A DNA stretch of 25,844 nucleotides from a virus: the IMG/VR virus record IMGVR_UViG_3300048833_000285, positions 1-25,844 of that record. One strand, 5' to 3'. Under the pieces are notes generated by a model. That model was not told where the DNA came from. It worked only from the letters and a program-made list of their open reading frames with translations, and made no database searches. Shown piece by piece: positions 12,553-18,232 of the stretch. Both the position numbers and the translations under genes were made by a program. Numbering within the stretch: the first letter of the stretch is position 1; every line of letters begins with the position of its first letter.

Positions 12553-13688
12553 AGACGCCGAAGATGAAGACGCTCCTGACCGTACTGGTGCTCGCAGTGA
12601 TGAGCCTGGCTGGCGGTACTGTGATGGCCAGCGTGGCCACCTCGGGGCCTGACCCCTTGACCACCAACTACGACCTCGCCCTGGCAGTGAGCACCGGTGC
12701 GGTGTTCAGCCTCAGCGTGGCGAAGCGCTACGTGAAGTCCCCCTACTTCCAACGCCCTGCCAACGTGGTGGGTGCGGATATCACCGTGGAGATCTGGGTG
12801 GACATGATCGTGGAGTACCTGCGCAAGAACAACGATGTCCTGGGCAGGGCCTTCCGTGAGGATGATCGGGTACTGGGCGGCAAGGTGGTGCACATCCCCC
12901 AGGCCGGTGCCAACCTTGGCGGTGAACGTAGCCGTACCACGCTGCCTGCGACCGCTTCAAAGCGTACCGATACGGACGTGACCTACACCCTGATCGAGTA
13001 CACCACGAACCCTGCGATCCTGCAGAACACGGAACAGGCCGAACTGAGCTACGATAAGATGGTGAGCCTGATGGCCGACCAGCTGGCCTGGCTCGATGAG
13101 AACATCACGGCGGACCTGTTGCAGATCTGGGCCGCTGCGAGCGCTGCACAGATCGTGCGCACCACCGGTGCCGACAGTACGCTGAACTTGTCCGTGGGTG
13201 CCACCGGTACCCGCAAGATCCTCACCGTTGCCGACTTCAAGAAGGCCATGGTGCTGATGAACAAGAACGATGTGCCCAAGGCCAACCGCATCGCTCTCCT
13301 GGACAGCGACATGTACGGTGAGCTGTTGGATGACCCCATCCTGCAGAACCGCGATGTGGCCAAGGAGGCCGACTACGTGAACGGTGTGGTGGCCCGTCTG
13401 TTCGGGTTCGACATCCTGGAGCGCAGCGAGAACACGGTGTTCACCAACGCTGGCACCCCGGTCAAGAAGGCCGTGGGCGCTGCCACCGCTACCAGTGACA
13501 ACAAGAGCTCCCTGTTCTTCGAGCGGATGAGCGTTGCCGCTGCCCTGGGCCAGAAGGAGTTCTTCGAGAGCAAGCAGGACCCGCTGTACTTCGGTGACGT
13601 GTACAGTGCTCTGATGCGTGCTGGCGGTCGCCAGCGCCGTGCCGATGGCAAGGGCATCGTGAGCATCGTGCAGACGGTGGGTGCCTAA
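12549..13688 (+). CDS. major capsid protein with N-terminal signal-like extension
   Basis: 379 aa. From about residue 77 the sequence follows Bacteroidota phage capsid proteins: ITVEIWVDMIVEYLRKNNDV, KVVHIPQAGANLGGERSRTT, then SKRTDTDVTYTLIEYTTNPA, and the C-terminal half with SDMYGELLDDPILQNRDVAK and LFGFDILERSENTVF. The first 33 residues are unexpected: three Lys (K2, K5, K7), a hydrophobic core LLTVLVLAVMSLAGGTVM and a VMA/S signal-peptidase-like site. The extension may be removed by the prohead protease or may anchor proheads to the membrane. An A-rich leader precedes the ATG at 12549; M6 (12564) is an alternative start. It overlaps the small membrane gene by 4 bases. A large hairpin follows the stop. 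Confidence 0.9.
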   Translation: MKTPKMKTLLTVLVLAVMSLAGGTVMASVATSGPDPLTTNYDLALAVSTGAVFSLSVAKRYVKSPYFQRPANVVGADITVEIWVDMIVEYLRKNNDVLGRAFREDDRVLGGKVVHIPQAGANLGGERSRTTLPATASKRTDTDVTYTLIEYTTNPAILQNTEQAELSYDKMVSLMADQLAWLDENITADLLQIWAAASAAQIVRTTGADSTLNLSVGATGTRKILTVADFKKAMVLMNKNDVPKANRIALLDSDMYGELLDDPILQNRDVAKEADYVNGVVARLFGFDILERSENTVFTNAGTPVKKAVGAATATSDNKSSLFFERMSVAAALGQKEFFESKQDPLYFGDVYSALMRAGGRQRRADGKGIVSIVQTVGA

Positions 13689-13694
13689 GTGATA

Positions 13695-13752
13695 CCCTGA
13701 TGTAGCGAAGGAGCGCGGGTAGTGGACGCACTGCCCTCGCTCGCTACCAGGG
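13695..13752 (+). ncRNA. large stem-loop after capsid gene (attenuator/processing element)
   Basis: Four stem blocks stack with small bulges: CCCTG (13695-13699)/CAGGG (13748-13752), GTAGC (13702-13706)/GCTAC (13743-13747), GAGCG (13711-13715)/CGCTC (13738-13742), and GGGTAGTG (13717-13724)/CACTGCCC (13729-13736) with one G-T pair and a GACG loop. That is 23 pairs starting 7 bases after the capsid stop. No T-run follows, so it is not a classical terminator. It may stabilise the capsid mRNA 3' end or attenuate readthrough into the next genes. Confidence 0.6.
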
Positions 13753-13841
13753 GGAACGAGTGGGTCAACGGTTTCAAGCTCCTTTCAGCCCCATCAACAA
13801 AGAGATCAAGAGGCTTGTGACGCCTGGGAAAGACCAGGGAT

Positions 13842-13914
13842 CGGATGGTAGCTCAGACGGCAGAGCAGCGGACTGATAACCCGCAGGACGGTGGTTCGAT
13901 TCCACCCTACCCGA
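13842..13914 (+). tRNA. tRNA-Ile(GAU)-like gene, possibly degenerate
   Basis: 73 nt fold as a cloverleaf. The acceptor is CGGATGG/CTACCCG, with one G-T pair and one A-C mismatch. TA precedes the D stem GCTC/GAGC. The anticodon arm is GCGGA-CTGATAA-CCCGC with anticodon GAT (13875-13877) and an A-C mismatch at the base of the loop. The variable loop is AGGAC and the T arm is perfect, GGTGG-TTCGATT-CCACC. The discriminator is A and no CCA is encoded. It lies in the late operon between capsid and the Lys/Ala-tail gene. The two mismatches could mean decay, a special editing-like tolerance, or a tRNA-like processing signal. Confidence 0.75.
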
Positions 13915-13941
13915 CAAACACCAATCAACACCACCACAGCC

Positions 13942-14439
13942 ATGGACCGTAAAGCGTTTCTCAATCAGGTAAAAGAGGTCTTTGATGCCAACGAACTGGC
14001 AGAGAAGTACTACGTGACCCGCGATGCCCAGTGCTTCGCCCGTGAGGCCGATGCCATCAATCATCAGCGCTTCCTGGGGCCGCACAACAGCGGCGTTGAA
14101 CCCATCACCCGCGAAGGGTTGAAGGCCATGATCAACGGCAAGGTCGTGAAGATCAAAGACGAAGGGCTTGCAGCGGGTGCCGGTGAGGACGAACAGGGTG
14201 GCAAGAGCAGCAGTACCGTGGCCGCCGCATCCGACAGTGCCCCCGGCACCTCTGCACCCGGCGAGACCGACGAGGAGCGCACGGCCCGTGAGACTGACGA
14301 GAACGCAGCTGATGAGGCCGCAGCTGCAGCGGAGGCAGCCAAGGAGGTAGCAGCCCCGAAGGCCGCTGCAAAGAAGGCTGCACCCAAGAAGGCCGCCACC
14401 AAGAAACCTGCGGCCAAGAAGGCTGCCAAACGCAAGTAA
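13942..14439 (+). CDS. capsid-adjacent protein with histone-like Lys/Ala tail
   Basis: 165 aa from the ATG at 13942; an upstream in-frame ATG would start within the tRNA and is rejected. Residues 1-75 form a small domain (VKEVFDANELAEKYYVTRDA, then FLGPHNSGVEPITREGLKAM). Residues 80-135 are acidic and Ser/Ala-rich, and residues 135-165 are alternating Ala and Lys/Pro (PKAAAKKAAPKKAATKKPAA), closely resembling histone H1 or Hc1-type tails that bind DNA non-specifically. The acidic part could mask the basic tail until DNA is packaged. The N-terminal pattern (Y-V-T-x-D-x-x-x-F, then a helix) is common in small proteins next to phage capsid genes. Role inferred: head decoration or DNA condensation. 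An A-rich and C-rich leader precedes it. Confidence 0.8.
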   Translation: MDRKAFLNQVKEVFDANELAEKYYVTRDAQCFAREADAINHQRFLGPHNSGVEPITREGLKAMINGKVVKIKDEGLAAGAGEDEQGGKSSSTVAAASDSAPGTSAPGETDEERTARETDENAADEAAAAAEAAKEVAAPKAAAKKAAPKKAATKKPAAKKAAKRK

Positions 14440-14442
14440 CCC

Positions 14443-14862
14443 ATGCCCACCTACGTCTACATCCTTATGGTGATCGTGTACCTGGTGCTAGTGGCCATCT
14501 GGCTCCGGCACCTGGCACCGGCCAAGCGCAAGGCGCTCGGGCAGCGCATCATGGCGGTGTGGACGTGGATGGTGAGCAACGTCCAGGAGCTCATCGGCAT
14601 CCCGGCCGCTCTCCTGGTGTTCTACTTCAGCGGCCTGGTGCTGCGGTGGGTAGAACCCAGCAGCGCCATCTACGATGCCGGTGTGCTGCAAGGCGTCACC
14701 GTGGTGATCGTTCACCTCATCATCGGCAACAGCATAGCCCGCGTGGGCGTGAAGCTGAATGTCGAGAGCTTCTACAAGTCCGAAACCATAACCCCCTCAG
14801 ACCGCCAATGGCTGTTCGTGATCTACTTGCTTGCCTATTGCTTGCTGGCAGCTGTGCTGTAG
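14443..14862 (+). CDS. four-TM membrane protein, holin candidate
   Basis: 139 aa with four hydrophobic segments: residues 4-21 (YVYILMVIVYLVLVAIWL), 51-67 (IGIPAALLVFYFSGLVL), 81-98 (VLQGVTVVIVHLIIGNSI) and 123-139 (WLFVIYLLAYCLLAAVL). A basic loop follows the first segment (KRKALGQR). It starts 3 bases after the Lys/Ala-tail gene and overlaps the endolysin start by 55 bases in another frame, the classic compact arrangement of holin and endolysin. No known holin family signature is recognised, so the call rests on topology and context. It could alternatively be an antiholin or another membrane factor. Confidence 0.8.
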   Translation: MPTYVYILMVIVYLVLVAIWLRHLAPAKRKALGQRIMAVWTWMVSNVQELIGIPAALLVFYFSGLVLRWVEPSSAIYDAGVLQGVTVVIVHLIIGNSIARVGVKLNVESFYKSETITPSDRQWLFVIYLLAYCLLAAVL

Positions 14863-15389
14863 GTTCTGGGGTTCGGGCTTCGGACCCGTGCCAGACCAAC
14901 GCACTGAACGCCCTGGAGCAGGCCGTTGACGACCTTGGTGTCCGTGAGGCCACCGGTCGCAACGATGGCCCCCGCGTGGAGAAGATGCTGCGCAACACGG
15001 GCCTGCCGAAAGGCAATCCCTGGTGCGGAGCCGCCGTATACACCTGGCTTGTGGAGGCTGGAGTGGTGTTGCCGGGAGGGGGCCGCGCTTACGCGTGGTC
15101 CCCGACCTGGCACCCTGCCCACCGCCAGGTATGGACCAACGCCCGAGGGGTGAACAGCAAGTTCCAGGGCATGGGTGCGAAAGGCCCACAGCCAGCCGAC
15201 GTGTTCGGCCTGCACTATGCCAACCTGGGCCGCATCGGTCACACCGGCATCCTGCTGAAGGACGAGGGCAGCTATTGGGTCACCGTGGAGGGTAACACCA
15301 ACGGTGTGGGCAGCCGTGAAGGCGATGGCGTGTACAGCAAGCGCAGGCGTAAGGACCAGATCACCGTGATAAGCCGATGGGTATGTTGA
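14808..15389 (+). CDS. endolysin, CHAP-like peptidoglycan amidase with signal peptide
   Basis: 193 aa from the ATG at 14808. Residues 1-25 look like a secretion signal (MAVRDLLACLLLAGSCAVGS, then GVRAS/D). The mature part has a cysteine peptidase fold: NPWCGAAVYTWL with nucleophile C73, GRIGHTGILL with H145, and WVTVEGNTNGVG supplying E161/N163. This pattern is that of CHAP/NlpC-like amidases which cut peptidoglycan. An upstream in-frame start at 14559 gives a charge-rich shadow through the holin gene and is rejected. Having its own signal peptide suggests export without the holin, as with SAR or Sec endolysins. The stop overlaps the u-spanin start. Confidence 0.85.
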   Translation: MAVRDLLACLLLAGSCAVGSGVRASDPCQTNALNALEQAVDDLGVREATGRNDGPRVEKMLRNTGLPKGNPWCGAAVYTWLVEAGVVLPGGGRAYAWSPTWHPAHRQVWTNARGVNSKFQGMGAKGPQPADVFGLHYANLGRIGHTGILLKDEGSYWVTVEGNTNGVGSREGDGVYSKRRRKDQITVISRWVC

Positions 15390-15925
15390 ACCAACCCGTG
15401 AAGATGCGGATCGCGATGCTCTTGCTCATCGTGAGCCTGGTGCTTGCCCTGGTGAGCTGTAAGACCTTCCTGGAAGGGTTCCGCAGCCACACCGAGACCA
15501 TCACCGAGCGCACTGTGACCAAGCGGGACACTGTATGGCACACCAAGGCCGACAGTGCCACCATGCGCATCGTTGCCGATGTGGTGGCCCTGCGCAAGCT
15601 GATCGAGAGCCTGAAGCAGGACGGTGCCCGCACCGTACGCGGGACGCACAACGCCAGCCTGGTGATGAGCGTGGTGGGCGATACCCTGGTCCTGGATGCC
15701 AGGTGCGACAGCCTGGCCATGGAGCTGGAGAACGCCCTGGTCACCATAGAAACTACCCGCGAACGCAATACGGAGCTGGAACGCACCGTAACGCAGGTCG
15801 GGAACGAAACGAAGGGAGTGATCCCCGGATGGATGAAAGGCACCATCTACATCATACTGGCGGCGCTCCTGGCGCTGTTCGCAGTCTACCTCCTCATCAA
15901 TAAAACGCTCTTTAAGAGGCTCTGA
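15377..15925 (+). CDS. u-spanin-like lysis protein (lipobox plus C-terminal TM)
   Basis: 182 aa. Lipoprotein signal with lipobox LVSC (C28) after MRIAMLLLIVSLVLA; residues 32-150 are charged and helical with coiled-coil character (SLAMELENALVTIETTRERN, then TELERTVTQVGNE). Residues 154-174 are a transmembrane helix (KGTIYIILAALLALFAVYLL) with a basic tail. An outer-membrane lipid anchor plus an inner-membrane helix is the plan of unimolecular spanins (T1 gp11), which fuse the two membranes at the last lysis step. The start overlaps the endolysin stop. Alternative starts are at 15383 and 15404, the latter giving a neater signal sequence. Role is inferred from topology and its place after the endolysin. 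Confidence 0.78.
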   Translation: MGMLNQPVKMRIAMLLLIVSLVLALVSCKTFLEGFRSHTETITERTVTKRDTVWHTKADSATMRIVADVVALRKLIESLKQDGARTVRGTHNASLVMSVVGDTLVLDARCDSLAMELENALVTIETTRERNTELERTVTQVGNETKGVIPGWMKGTIYIILAALLALFAVYLLINKTLFKRL

Positions 15926-15928
15926 ACC

Positions 15929-17152
15929 ATGGCACTACCTAACGTTACGATCAACCTCAGCAACGGCAACCTTGGCCGCCTGCCTGCCAACCAGGACGGT
16001 GTGGCCGGTCATGTGTTCGGCCCTACCGCTGTAGCCCCTGCGAGCGCCACGCTGAACACGGCCTACCTGATCCGCACCCTTGCGGATGCCGAGGCCCTGG
16101 GCATCACCGAGGCCTACGATGTGGCCAACGATGTGATCGTGTGGCACCACCTGAAGGAGTTCTACGAGGAGTGCGGTGGCACCAGCGAGCTCTACATCAT
16201 CCTGTTCAACGGTACCATGGCGGCCCAGTTCGACGTGGACGGTCCTGCGGACAAGCTGATGCAGGCCAGCGCCGGTGATATCCGCCTTGTGGGTTCCGCG
16301 TACACCCCGGCAGTGGGTGCCGTGGCCGACACGGACGGCCTGGCTACCGGTGTGATCGCGGCGATCGCCACTGCAAAGGCCTTCGTCATCCGCCAATTCA
16401 CCGCGCACAAGCCGTGCCGCGTGCTCCTGGAGGGTTACGCCATCGAGAGCGTTGCCGCCCTGGCCTATGACCTGCGAGACACCACCGGTCCCGTTGCGGA
16501 TCCCGTGGGCGTGGTGGTCGGCCAGACGGCCGGGTTGCTGCCGTCCAGCATGTCCGACTTCACCCGCTATGCCAGCATTGGCCGGGTCATGGGTCGTGCG
16601 GCCCGCATCGCGGTGCACTACAACCTTGGCCGCGTGAAGGACGGCCCCCTGGTGGGTGTGGTGTCCGGTGGCTTCAGCGATGCCAGCGCCCTGGCAGCTG
16701 CCACGGATGCGCAGCTCGAAGCGCTGAACACGCTGGGCTACATATTCTTCCGCGTTCACAGCGGCCTGGCCGGGCTGTTCATCAATGATGACCACATGGC
16801 CACGCCGATCACCAGCGACTACAGCGGCCTGGCCCGTGGCCGGGTGATCGACAAGGCCGCCCGGATCGCGTACCGCGTGTACGTGAACGAGCTGAACGAT
16901 GACGTGGAACTGGACGGCACCACGGGCCAGCTGGCCCTGGCCACGGTCAAGAACCTGGAGAGCATCATCGAGACGGCCATCGGCAGCGAGATGGCCGGTG
17001 AGATCACCAGCGTCGATGCCTACATCGATCCGGTGCAGAACATCCTGAGCACCGACCAGATCAACGTGGAACTGAACATCGTCCCACGGGGAATTGCACG
17101 AAACATCCGGGTAACGCTTGCGTACCGGAACCCCGCAGCCGCCACGGCGTAA
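15929..17152 (+). CDS. tail sheath protein, DUF2586-like
   Basis: 407 aa. It begins MALPNVTINLSNGNLGRLPA, the signature of the DUF2586 group, a Bacteroidota phage tail-sheath family. The C-terminal third has the sheath core with LARGRVIDKAARIAYRVYVN and a C-terminal strand segment after NVELNIVPRGIARNIRVTL. A contractile sheath means a myovirus, consistent with Mu. It begins 3 bases after the u-spanin stop and is followed by the tube gene after 56 bases. The middle region is Ala/Val/Asp-rich, with a hinge at GFSDASALAAATDAQLEAL. Confidence 0.9.
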   Translation: MALPNVTINLSNGNLGRLPANQDGVAGHVFGPTAVAPASATLNTAYLIRTLADAEALGITEAYDVANDVIVWHHLKEFYEECGGTSELYIILFNGTMAAQFDVDGPADKLMQASAGDIRLVGSAYTPAVGAVADTDGLATGVIAAIATAKAFVIRQFTAHKPCRVLLEGYAIESVAALAYDLRDTTGPVADPVGVVVGQTAGLLPSSMSDFTRYASIGRVMGRAARIAVHYNLGRVKDGPLVGVVSGGFSDASALAAATDAQLEALNTLGYIFFRVHSGLAGLFINDDHMATPITSDYSGLARGRVIDKAARIAYRVYVNELNDDVELDGTTGQLALATVKNLESIIETAIGSEMAGEITSVDAYIDPVQNILSTDQINVELNIVPRGIARNIRVTLAYRNPAAATA

Positions 17153-17208
17153 GGTAGGAGGCACCAGGAGCAGCGACCCAGTAACGAACGACAGGTAAAT
17201 CAGACCCC

Positions 17209-17634
17209 ATGATCAACGGACAGGAATACGCCTACGAGGATGTGCAGATCCAGGTGGAGGGCAAGAGCATCCCCCTCACCGGAGTGAAGCGCATCGAATA
17301 CGGTGAGACCAAGGTGCACACCAACATCTATGGACGCGGCAACCGCCCGGTGTCCATGGGTCGTGGCAAGAAGGAGATGAAGGAGGGCACCCTCACCATC
17401 CTGCAGAGTGAGCTGAGCGCCATGGAGGATGCCATGCCCAAGGGCAAGAGCATCGCCGACCGCAAGCCCTTCGCCATCACCGTGGCCTACGCCCCGGAGA
17501 CCGGACCGCGCCGCACCGACAAGCTCCTCGGATGCCGCATCACGGACATCCCCAAGGGGATCGGTGACGAGGACACCGAGATGACGGTGGAACTGAAGTT
17601 CCTGCCGTTCGCCATCGAATACGGAAGCCTTTAA
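17209..17634 (+). CDS. tail tube protein (gpM-like)
   Basis: 141 aa. It begins MINGQEYAYEDVQIQVEGKS with the beta-rich layout of Mu gpM-type tube proteins, followed by NIYGRGNRPVSMGRGKKEM and the terminal MTVELKFLPFAIEYG. Lysines and glycine turns are typical of tubes stacked in hexameric rings inside the sheath. It lies directly after the sheath gene and before the tail-assembly chaperone, the standard sheath-tube-chaperone-tape order. The 56-base leader before it has GTAGGAGG-like purines near 17154, far from the ATG, so no clear ribosome signal stands close by. Confidence 0.88.
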   Translation: MINGQEYAYEDVQIQVEGKSIPLTGVKRIEYGETKVHTNIYGRGNRPVSMGRGKKEMKEGTLTILQSELSAMEDAMPKGKSIADRKPFAITVAYAPETGPRRTDKLLGCRITDIPKGIGDEDTEMTVELKFLPFAIEYGSL

Positions 17635-17642
17635 CGGGGTAA

Positions 17643-17670
17643 CAAGGGGCATCACCAGCGGTGCCCCTTG
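17643..17670 (+). terminator. hairpin after tail tube gene
   Basis: CAAGGGGCA (17643-17651) and TGCCCCTTG (17662-17670) pair perfectly for 9 bp around a 10-base loop, 8 bases after the tube stop codon. No strong T-run follows (AAACCTTTC), so it is more likely a partial terminator or RNA-end stabiliser that lets tube mRNA exceed downstream tail genes. Confidence 0.5.
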
Positions 17671-17708
17671 AAACCTTTCACCAACACACCACTTTCAATC
17701 CATTATCA

Positions 17709-18038
17709 ATGACCACTACCAGCACCAACACCACCAACAAGCCGACCACCGAACAACTGAACGCCTGGAAGAAAGAGCACGGTGTGCTTCACAGTCTGTC
17801 CACCGAAGATGGTTACGAGGCCATCGTGCGATCGCCACGCCTGACCGATCTGGAGCAGGCCATGGATAAGAGCAAGAAGCCCGGAGCCCGCAGCCTTGAT
17901 TTCAACCGCGTTCTCTTCCGGCGCTGCTGCCTGTGGAACTCGGATGGCCTGATGGATGACGAGGACCGTCAGCTCCAGATACTGACCGCCATCGGCAGCA
18001 TCAGTGACGTAAAGGAGGCCACGGTAAAAAAGATTTAG
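17709..18038 (+). CDS. tail assembly chaperone, short form
   Basis: 109 aa from the ATG at 17709; an in-frame start at 17661 lies within the hairpin and is rejected. The N-terminus is Thr/Ser/Asn-rich (MTTTSTNTTNKPTTEQLNAW), followed by helical sequence with LTDLEQAMDKSKKPG and the cysteine pair FRRCCLWN. The position between tube and tape measure is that of the gpG/gp41-type chaperone. The frame ends right after the slippery run A AAA AAG with ATT TAG, so the short form adds only one residue after the slip. The longer -1 product is listed separately. Such chaperones coat the tape measure before tube assembly. The family is inferred from position and frameshift more than from sequence. Confidence 0.82.
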   Translation: MTTTSTNTTNKPTTEQLNAWKKEHGVLHSLSTEDGYEAIVRSPRLTDLEQAMDKSKKPGARSLDFNRVLFRRCCLWNSDGLMDDEDRQLQILTAIGSISDVKEATVKKI

Positions 18039-18232
18039 AGCAGCACCAGGAGCGTGTGGAGGCCGCGCCTTACGCTCAGATGCTCGCTCTGCTCAAGTAC
18101 CACTACAGAGATCCGCGGATACACAGGCGGCTACCTGATACCGAACTGATCAGGCTATTCGCAGAACTGCAGTGGGTGCGATCACAGGAGGCAAAAGCAA
18201 CAGCAACAGGACATGGCTCTACGGGTGGATGA
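17709..18232 (+). CDS. tail assembly chaperone, -1 frameshift (GT-type) form
   Basis: Slipping back one base at 18026-18032 continues the chaperone for 66 more residues to TGA at 18230-18232, 174 aa in all. The extension, DLEQHQERVEAAPYAQMLAL, then KYHYRDPRIHRRLPDTE and LIRLFAELQWVRSQ, reads as a helical protein domain and has no good start codon of its own. Its end overlaps the tape measure start at 18213 by 20 bases. The lambda gpG/gpGT and Mu gp41/42 pairs are made this way, with the T part contacting the tape measure. Supported by an intact coding frame and a canonical slip site; protein-level proof is missing. Confidence 0.82.
18013..18032 (+). promoter_or_regulatory. -1 ribosomal frameshift signal (A AAA AAG, AGGAGG)
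   Basis: The zero frame reads GTA AAA AAG, so the heptamer A AAA AAG (18026-18032) is aligned exactly as in dnaX. AGGAGG at 18013-18018 ends 7 bases before it, mimicking the upstream Shine-Dalgarno-like stimulator known from dnaX. A stop (TAG, 18036-18038) follows in frame 0. I see no strong stem-loop directly downstream. Confidence 0.8.

Noticed and set aside
13774-14085. Leftward protein containing RVESNHRPAGYQSAALP
   Set aside because: This string is the well-known false translation of the antisense strand of a tRNA gene; it supports the tRNA call at 13842-13914 instead.
15535-15903. Nested Rz1-type second spanin in another frame of the u-spanin gene
   Set aside because: The overlapping frame has no lipobox and is a charge- and Pro-rich shadow; the main protein already carries both anchors.
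15935-17164. Leftward 409-codon frame opposite the sheath gene
   Set aside because: Full-length mirror of the sheath coding sequence, rich in His, Gly, Val and Arg with no recognisable motif; the sheath family match on the plus strand is clear.
17661-17708. Earlier in-frame start for the tail chaperone
   Set aside because: It begins inside the 9-bp hairpin after the tube gene and the added residues are not protein-like; the ATG at 17709 follows an ordinary A/T-rich leader.
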